From Gallionella straubiae (GTDB taxonomy: Bacteria > Pseudomonadota > Gammaproteobacteria > Burkholderiales > Gallionellaceae): 64,000 bases of DNA. The position numbers and the translations under genes are program-made. The stretch lies in assembly GCF_051257895.1 (NCBI RefSeq), contig NZ_CP194331.1, forward strand, positions 2,542,001 to 2,606,000. The letters are read 5' to 3'. Shown one piece after another: positions 59,194 through 64,000 of the stretch; position 1 is the stretch's first letter; every line of letters starts with the position of its first letter. Below the pieces are notes generated by a model. The model worked only from the letters and a program-made list of their open reading frames with translations, was not told the DNA's origin and searched no databases.

Positions 59194-60258
59194 TTGGAGC
59201 AGCATACCTCCATAGGCAACGCAGCAGCGGCATATGATTTCGATCCTGCGCGCGCGCAGCGAATCATTGCTACGCTCGACCTGAATGCGGATGAGAACCT
59301 GACGCGGCAGCTTCGCGCCGGTTTGCCGGGCGGGAATATGGAGGCGCTGGTCGATGCCTGCCTTGCAAAACTGGCGCGCAATCCTGATTTTGCGTCTATT
59401 GGCCGGGGCGGTTTTGGCGCAGCTTTCCGGCAGGGGTGGGTGGACTACCTGCAATGCTTTGGCCTGGGTTTCGATACTCCTGCCCATTTTTCCGGGCGCA
59501 TGGCATTTTCCGCCGCCTGTGCACGCACAGGTATTCCACTCGGCCTGTTGCATCTGCAACATGACCTGATTCTTCAGTCTGTCATCGAGCTTCTTGCGGC
59601 AAGCGGAAAGCCTGTGCAAAACCTTCAATCGCTGGCTGTTTATGTTTTGAAACTCGGTGCACTGGATGCCTATCTGGCAACCGAAGGCTACCGCGAAGCC
59701 AGGATCGACACGCTGCAGGAAGCCTTGACCGAATCGCATGAGGAAATGTCGCGCCTGCACCATAGGGCCTCGACTGACCAGCTTACCGGTCTGACGAGCT
59801 TCAGCAGCCTGATGGAGAAACTGGATCGGCAGATCACGGAAGCTGAGGAGCGGAAACAGCCACTGTGCGTCATGATGGCCGACCTGGATTTTTTCAAGAA
59901 AGTCAACGATACCTACGGCCACATGATCGGCGATATGGTATTGCGGCATACGGCAGAGCGGATCCGGGCAGCGGTGCGCGATTTCGATATCGTGGGGCGC
60001 TTTGGCGGGGAAGAATTCACTGTCGTTCTGAAAAACACCGATGCCGGTTTGGCGAAAGCCATCGCGGAGCGTATCCGCGAAGAAATCGCCGCCACTCCCA
60101 TGCATATCAAGGGAATGAACATCCGCATTACCATCAGCCTGGGCGGGGCGATGATGAAGCGGGGAGAAACCAGGGAGGCTTTGCTCAACCGCGCCGATAC
60201 AGCCCTGTACGAGGCCAAGCGAACCGGACGGAATCGCGTGGTGTTTGCCGCATCGTAG
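59194..60258 (+). CDS. diguanylate cyclase with unclassified helical sensor
   Basis: The 354-residue protein has an all-helical N-terminal region (about 15-180) and a GGDEF domain with intact GGEEF (GRFGGEEFTVVL) and an RDFD I-site. The N-terminal part (FRQGWVDYLQCFGLGFD, ARTGIPLGLLHLQHDLILQS) recalls globin-coupled-sensor-like regions, but Cys109 stands where a proximal His would be expected, so heme binding is doubtful. The start codon is TTG, supported by AGGAGG 7 bp upstream. Confidence 0.85.
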   Translation: MEQHTSIGNAAAAYDFDPARAQRIIATLDLNADENLTRQLRAGLPGGNMEALVDACLAKLARNPDFASIGRGGFGAAFRQGWVDYLQCFGLGFDTPAHFSGRMAFSAACARTGIPLGLLHLQHDLILQSVIELLAASGKPVQNLQSLAVYVLKLGALDAYLATEGYREARIDTLQEALTESHEEMSRLHHRASTDQLTGLTSFSSLMEKLDRQITEAEERKQPLCVMMADLDFFKKVNDTYGHMIGDMVLRHTAERIRAAVRDFDIVGRFGGEEFTVVLKNTDAGLAKAIAERIREEIAATPMHIKGMNIRITISLGGAMMKRGETREALLNRADTALYEAKRTGRNRVVFAAS

Positions 60259-60622
60259 GGCTGCCGGGCTGGGTGAAACGCGCCGTTTATATTGGTGCAT
60301 CCACTTATGCGGTTGCCCCCTCCGGGGAATTGCCCCTACATGGTTTACCTTATCGACCCATGGCCAATAAGGGCGTCTAATTGGTGTCGATGAGCGGCCA
60401 CGCGGACTCTATATCCGTTCTCCAGATTCGCTAGATTCTGGTCTGTCGCAGCCTCCGCCGGGCTACTTGGTACATACGCTCGCACTTGCCGTGGAAACTC
60501 GATCACGATGCACGGCAAGACTATATGCCGGTGAGTGCGCCATATCAACCCGCTGGCCAAGTGGTAAGAGAAGCACCGTAGAAGTGGATTGTAGTTAACA
60601 CTAAACCAAAAGGAGAGTGACT
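60259..60622. other. 364-bp non-coding gap
   Basis: No reading frame with a ribosome binding site, tRNA or clear terminator is seen. Minor features are a CCCCTCCGGGG palindrome (60318-60328) and TTGCCGTG/CACGGCAA inverted copies (60487-60494 and 60512-60519). It separates the GGDEF gene from the redox cluster and presumably carries the promoter of the latter. Confidence 0.5.
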
Positions 60623-61231
60623 ATGTCCGACCATACCCCAAGCAGAACCAAGCGGAGAAAAATTGCCACCGCCGCGCTAGGTGCAAGCCTGGCCGCCATA
60701 CTTCTTATTGGCGCTGGCACTGCCGCCGCCGACAAGAACCTGTACCCCGGAACCAAGGTTGGCGAGTCCATGCCAAAGGTCAAGGGAATTCCGCCGGCGC
60801 TGGCCAAAAACCTGGCAAGTTTCGATGACCTCGACTTCCGGGTCTACACCGGCCAGCAGTGGCAGGACTTCCACAAGACTCACACGCAGGACGTTGTAGT
60901 GCACTGGCCTGACGGCCACCAGACAAAAGGCCTCGAGAAGCACATCGAGGACGTGAAGTACATGTTCACGTTCGCGCCCGACAACCGGATCAAGGAGCAC
61001 CCGGTCCGGTTTGGCACTGCGGATGGCCAGTGGACGGCCGTGACCGGCTGGCTAGAGGGTACCTTCACGAAGCCGATGGTTCTTCCGGATGGCAAGGCTA
61101 TTGAGCCGACCGGCAAGGCTTACCGCATCCCGATGGCGACGATAGGCCACTGGAACAAGGATGGGATCATGTTCGAGGAATTCCTTTTCTGGGACAACGG
61201 CGAGTTCATGAAGCAGATCGGGCTGCAATAA
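60623..61231 (+). CDS. exported SnoaL-like/ester cyclase family protein
   Basis: This 202-residue protein has a basic N-terminus (RTKRRK), a hydrophobic signal segment (about residues 17-34) and a cleavage-like GTAAA-D site, so it is periplasmic or secreted. The mature part is a SnoaL/NTF2-like domain (DFHKTHTQDVVVHWPDGHQTKGLEKHI, YRIPMATIGHWNKDGIMFEE). Ester cyclases of this fold often have no known substrate. AAGGAGAGTGACT precedes the ATG. It is first in the run leading to the Rieske/glutaredoxin genes, but 89 bp upstream of them. Confidence 0.8.
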   Translation: MSDHTPSRTKRRKIATAALGASLAAILLIGAGTAAADKNLYPGTKVGESMPKVKGIPPALAKNLASFDDLDFRVYTGQQWQDFHKTHTQDVVVHWPDGHQTKGLEKHIEDVKYMFTFAPDNRIKEHPVRFGTADGQWTAVTGWLEGTFTKPMVLPDGKAIEPTGKAYRIPMATIGHWNKDGIMFEEFLFWDNGEFMKQIGLQ

Positions 61232-61320
61232 ACTGCAACAGCCAGAAGGGGCAAGCCACTCGCACCAGTGTCACGGTTCTCCTGGCATCAATGCTCAGCT
61301 TCGAGAGGTGGATAAAGACG

Positions 61321-61626
61321 ATGACGTGGACCTACGTGATGGAAGAGGTGGCATTACCGGAGGGCGGCATGGCGCCGGTTTATCCGCTGGGGGTTAATGT
61401 CGTCATCGCGCGCGTCGGCGGAACGGTCTACGCTGTCTCGGGAAAATGCGCACACATGGCTTGTCCGTTGTTCTGCGGCTCGCTCGACGGCCATACTCTT
61501 GCCTGTCCGTGCCACGACTGGCGCTACGACATCAGGACGGGAAAATTCCTTGATGCGCCCGAGCTTGCCCTTGCTGCCTACCCCGCAAAATCCGAGGCAG
61601 GCAAACTGTTCGTCAATCTCGGCTGA
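61321..61626 (+). CDS. Rieske [2Fe-2S] protein 1
   Basis: This small soluble Rieske ferredoxin (101 residues) carries Cys43-x-His45 (CAHMACPL) and Cys62-x2-His65 (CPCHDW) as cluster ligands, plus extra Cys48, Cys52 and Cys64. It has no oxygenase or membrane domain, so it is an electron carrier or redox sensor. The start at MTWTYVMEEV is chosen since the Rieske fold begins there; an in-frame ATG 30 bp upstream exists. Twelve bp separate it from the glutaredoxin gene. Confidence 0.85.
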   Translation: MTWTYVMEEVALPEGGMAPVYPLGVNVVIARVGGTVYAVSGKCAHMACPLFCGSLDGHTLACPCHDWRYDIRTGKFLDAPELALAAYPAKSEAGKLFVNLG

Positions 61627-61638
61627 AAGGAGAATGCG

Positions 61639-61890
61639 ATGACGAAGGTTTCCATGTACACGCTATCCACCTGCCCCTGGTGCAGAAAAACCAAGAAGTT
61701 CTTCGCTGAACGCAACATCTCGTTCGATTTCACGGATTACGATCTCGCCGACGAGGCAACGCAGCGCAAGATCATGGTTGAGCTCGATGCCGAGGGGGCC
61801 AGCGGCTTTCCATTCGTCCGGATCGGCGATCAGGTCGTCGTAGGCTACCAGCCCGATCGCTACACTAAACTGCTGGGACTCTCCGAATGA
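61639..61890 (+). CDS. glutaredoxin-family protein (CPWC)
   Basis: This 83-residue thioredoxin-fold protein has a dithiol CPWC motif at residues 12-15 and the cis-Pro loop GASGFPFVRIGDQVVVGY. It would reduce disulfides or glutathionylated proteins. AAAGGAGAATGCG precedes the ATG. Its stop codon overlaps the FTR-like gene start (ATGA). Next to an FTR catalytic subunit, it is a natural candidate for that enzyme's substrate. Confidence 0.9.
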   Translation: MTKVSMYTLSTCPWCRKTKKFFAERNISFDFTDYDLADEATQRKIMVELDAEGASGFPFVRIGDQVVVGYQPDRYTKLLGLSE

Positions 61891-62222
61891 ATACCGAATC
61901 CAGAAAAAAGGCACTGCGCCACTTTTTCGGCAAGGTTGTCGAGCCGATGGGCTTCAAGTTCACGCCGGACACCGAACTGGCGGAGTTTCTCCTCGATCAG
62001 GAGGTAATGCTTGAGGCCAAGCACGGCGTGCCCTTCTGTCCCTGCCAGCCGATCCGGCACGACCGTTCTCGCGACATGCAAATCGTTTGTCCGTGCATAC
62101 CGTTCCACCGCAAGCATTTCGATGCCATGAAGCGTTGCTGGTGCGGGTTATTCGTACATCAGGACGTCACGGATCCGGACAGCTTGCCGCAAGTGCCGGC
62201 AAAGGAGATGGGCATTGAGTAA
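61887..62222 (+). CDS. ferredoxin:thioredoxin reductase catalytic subunit-like protein
   Basis: The 111-residue protein has the three Cys pairs of the FTR beta chain: Cys51/53 (CPC), Cys68/70 (CPC) and Cys84/86 (CWC, where plant FTR has CHC). In FTR these bind a [4Fe-4S] cluster and an adjacent redox-active disulfide that passes electrons from ferredoxin to thioredoxin one at a time. No variable subunit is encoded. The His-to-Trp change and wider spacing place it with bacterial FTR-like proteins. It is coupled on both sides to glutaredoxin and Rieske genes. Confidence 0.85.
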   Translation: MNTESRKKALRHFFGKVVEPMGFKFTPDTELAEFLLDQEVMLEAKHGVPFCPCQPIRHDRSRDMQIVCPCIPFHRKHFDAMKRCWCGLFVHQDVTDPDSLPQVPAKEMGIE

Positions 62223-62610
62223 CAACTTCATCCGGGCAATCAGAACCGCCGAGGTTGCGCCGGGAGGAATGAAGGCGGTCGAGTTGAATGGACGCGAGCT
62301 CGTCATCTGCAACTGCGGGGGGACTTTTTATGCGATTGGCCGGCGCTGTGGACACATGAACGCGCCGCTCGAAATGGGGACGCTCGATGGCTCAATCCTC
62401 ACCTGCGCCATGCATTGCGCCCAGTTTGACGTTACGACGGGAGAAGCGCTCGCGGGTCCCGTGCCCCCCTACTTGGGAAACGAGTCACCTCCGCCAAGGA
62501 CCGCAGCTTTACTCCAGAACGTCGGTACGCTGATGCAGCACATCCGCACTGAACCCATCCGCACCTACGAGGCAAAAGTCGAATCCGAGTGGGTGCTGGT
62601 CGCGCTTTAG
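62215..62610 (+). CDS. Rieske [2Fe-2S] protein 2
   Basis: This 131-residue Rieske protein has ligands Cys45-x-His47 (CGHMNAPLE) and Cys64-x2-His67 (CAMHCAQFD), and a longer C-terminal tail than Rieske 1 (about residues 85-131, helix then basic/acidic strand). The start is TTG, overlapping the FTR-like gene, with AAAGGAGATGGGCA as ribosome binding site. It probably exchanges electrons with the FTR-like subunit or Rieske 1. Confidence 0.85.
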   Translation: MSNNFIRAIRTAEVAPGGMKAVELNGRELVICNCGGTFYAIGRRCGHMNAPLEMGTLDGSILTCAMHCAQFDVTTGEALAGPVPPYLGNESPPPRTAALLQNVGTLMQHIRTEPIRTYEAKVESEWVLVAL

Positions 62611-62655
62611 CGCATTTGCAGGCCTGTTGAAGTCGTCACTAAAGGAGAAAACATC

Positions 62656-62685
62656 ATGCCAATGCTGGCGGTGCAGGTCGGATAA
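62656..62685 (+). other. nine-codon mini-frame with a strong ribosome binding site
   Basis: AAAGGAGAAAACATC precedes ATG and a nine-residue frame (M-P-M-L-A-V-Q-V-G) ending in TAA. It may be a leader peptide or the remnant of a deleted gene between Rieske 2 and the FMN reductase. Nothing else supports function. Confidence 0.3.
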
Positions 62686-62720
62686 GCAGTACTGGCACAA
62701 TACTTTAACAGGAGAAAGAA

Positions 62721-63290
62721 ATGAACTCAGTGAATAAGACACGCGACGTAGCCGTGATTGTCGGCAGCCTCAGGAAGGATTCAATCAACCGAAAAGTGGC
62801 CAACGCACTCGCCGAGCTTGCGCCTGCTACGCTGAAGCTCAGCATCATCGAAATCGGGCACTTGCCGATCTACAATCAAGACGGGGATGAGAATCCACCA
62901 GCGGAATGGGTGGCATTTCGCCAGCGCATCATGGCAGCCGACGCCGTGCTCTTCGTTACGCCGGAGCATAACCGTTCGGTCCCTGCCGCCCTGAAGAACG
63001 CTATCGATATCGGCTCAAGGCCTTATGGCAAAAACGCATGGAGCGGCAAGCCGGGTGCGGTCGTCAGCGCGTCGCCAGGTGCCATCGGCGGGTTCGGCGC
63101 CAACCATCACCTGCGCCAGTCACTGGTGTTTCTGAACGTACCGGCGATGGCGCAGCCGGAAGCCTATCTCGGCGGTGCCGATAAGTTATTTGATGCACAT
63201 GGCAAGCTAGCCAACGACGGGACGCGCAAATTTCTGCAGGATTTCCTGCAGGCGTTTGGCGCGTGGATCACGGCGAACACCAAATCATAA
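62721..63290 (+). CDS. NADPH-dependent FMN reductase family protein
   Basis: The 189-residue flavodoxin-like reductase has the phosphate loop VGSLRKDSINRKVA (residues 15-28) and TPEHNRSVPAALKNAIDIGSR, typical of ChrR/YieF/ArsH-like NADPH:FMN or quinone/chromate reductases. It could feed electrons from NADPH into the redox cluster upstream. ACAGGAGAAAGAA precedes the ATG. The SDR gene follows after 40 bp. Confidence 0.9.
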   Translation: MNSVNKTRDVAVIVGSLRKDSINRKVANALAELAPATLKLSIIEIGHLPIYNQDGDENPPAEWVAFRQRIMAADAVLFVTPEHNRSVPAALKNAIDIGSRPYGKNAWSGKPGAVVSASPGAIGGFGANHHLRQSLVFLNVPAMAQPEAYLGGADKLFDAHGKLANDGTRKFLQDFLQAFGAWITANTKS

Positions 63291-63330
63291 CTGCGGATTT
63301 GCGCGCGACACCGCGAGCAGAAAGGACATG

Positions 63331-64000
63331 TCATGGACAGCCAGTTGCTGAACTATACGGGTAAAGTCGTGATGATCACCGGGGCCAGCAGCGGCATTGG
63401 ACGTGCCACGGCTCTCGCCTTTGCCCGCCAGGGCGCAAAAGTCTGCATCGGCGATGTCAGCGCGGGTGCTGCGGAAACCGTCGAGCTGATCAAAAAAGAA
63501 GGTGGCGAAGCGCTTTTCGTCAAGACGGATGTCAGCCAGGTCGCGTCGGTCGAAGCGCTCGTCCAGGCCACGGTGGATGCTTTTGGCGCTTTGGACTGCG
63601 CCTTCAACAATTCCGGCATTCTGCCGCCGACCAAACCTCTGGCCGAGACGGAGGACTCCGACTTCGACAAGGTCATCGCGGTCGATCTCAAGGGCGTTTT
63701 TTTGTGCATGAAGTATGAAATCCGCCACATGCTCAAGGCCGGTGGCGGCGCAATAGTCAATACTGCTTCCGTAGCCGGCGTCATTGGCGACCCCGGCATG
63801 TCGCCTTACGTGGCCGCCAAGCACGGCGTGATTGGCCTGACCAAAGCCGCCGCGATCGATTACGCAACTAAAGGCATCCGCGTAAACGCGGTAGCCCCCG
63901 GCCTGGTGGAAACCCCCATGACGGCGGGCTGGCTGAAGGACCCGGCCTACCGCCAGATGGTCATCGGCAACAGCCCCCTCGGTCGTCCGGCACGCCCGGA
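63331..64000 (+). CDS. short-chain dehydrogenase/reductase (3' partial)
   Basis: The frame is open at the window end; 223 codons are present, nearly a whole SDR (about 250). The cofactor motif TGASSGIG is at residues 16-23, Asp41 after the second strand suggests NAD(H), the NNSG variant of NNAG is present, and YxxxK occurs in SPYVAAKHG. AAAGGACATGTC precedes the ATG. The substrate is unknown. It continues the redox gene run. Confidence 0.92.

Noticed and set aside
61321..62610. Rieske proteins as part of an aromatic ring-hydroxylating oxygenase
   Set aside because: Both proteins are short, with no catalytic non-heme iron domain, and no oxygenase subunit is adjacent.

Overview
The window is 64 kb of GC-rich bacterial chromosome with dense gene packing. 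The gene set (HpnCDE squalene route, FbaB-type aldolase, SelD/MnmH, CysB-controlled sulfate assimilation, Ste24-type M48 protease, many GGDEF, PAS and HDOD proteins) points to a betaproteobacterium, probably Nitrosomonadales (Gallionellaceae-like). That placement is inference from protein resemblance; no rRNA or other phylogenetic marker is present. I see no tRNA, rRNA, CRISPR array or complete insertion sequence.

Layout. 1-760: a DUF2249/hemerythrin pair behind a promoter with an operator-like palindrome. 757-9455 (minus): hopanoid precursor genes hpnC-hpnD-hpnE, prmB with a small coupled membrane peptide, and lysine/peptidoglycan genes dapC, dapD, dapE with pilU between them. 9538-11319: a DMT transporter and an HDOD protein. 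11371-12403: an AT-rich patch with two hypothetical genes, one attC-like site and one further core site, i.e. a short integron-cassette cluster without integrase. 12446-21115: DUF3014 protein, fbaB, purT, an aldo/keto reductase, a head-to-head mnmH/selD pair and murJ.

21116-24405 is an accessory island: an unrecognised protein with a HEPN-like RNxxxH motif, a truncated duplicate gene, a HigBA toxin-antitoxin pair, a phage-type repressor and a STAS protein. 24446-32751 holds a coiled-coil protein, a nitroreductase, and the sulfate assimilation locus: cysB divergent from tauE-like/cysI/cysH/cysD/cysN. APS is made by CysDN, reduced by the CysH APS reductase and then by CysI. 32840-41116: CbiB-like protein, ABC exporter, dedA, glgP, wrbA, a diguanylate cyclase and a split YeeE/YedE transporter.

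41229-49106 is a signalling block: REC-PAS-PAS-GAF-PAS histidine kinase, a response regulator with a degenerate HD-GYP domain, a tandem-REC regulator, srkA, and a Rossmann/FixL-like-PAS/GGDEF protein. 49168-58903 carries rsgA, a pterin dehydratase, an M48 protease, orn, a Ser/Thr kinase-HDOD-GAF protein, murI, a tautomerase, hemH, hrcA and rnk. 59194-64000 has another GGDEF protein and then an exported SnoaL-like protein followed by a compact redox operon: Rieske, glutaredoxin, FTR-type catalytic subunit, Rieske, then an FMN reductase and an SDR that runs off the end.

The window is rich in small interspersed palindromic elements of several families. They sit in intergenic gaps, overlap stop codons of neighbouring genes and, in hpnE, lie in frame inside the coding sequence. 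The best candidates for something undescribed are the Rieske/Grx/FTR operon, the HEPN-motif island, the kinase/degenerate HD-GYP/tandem-REC cluster with a coupled 51-residue peptide, and the in-frame repeats in hpnE.
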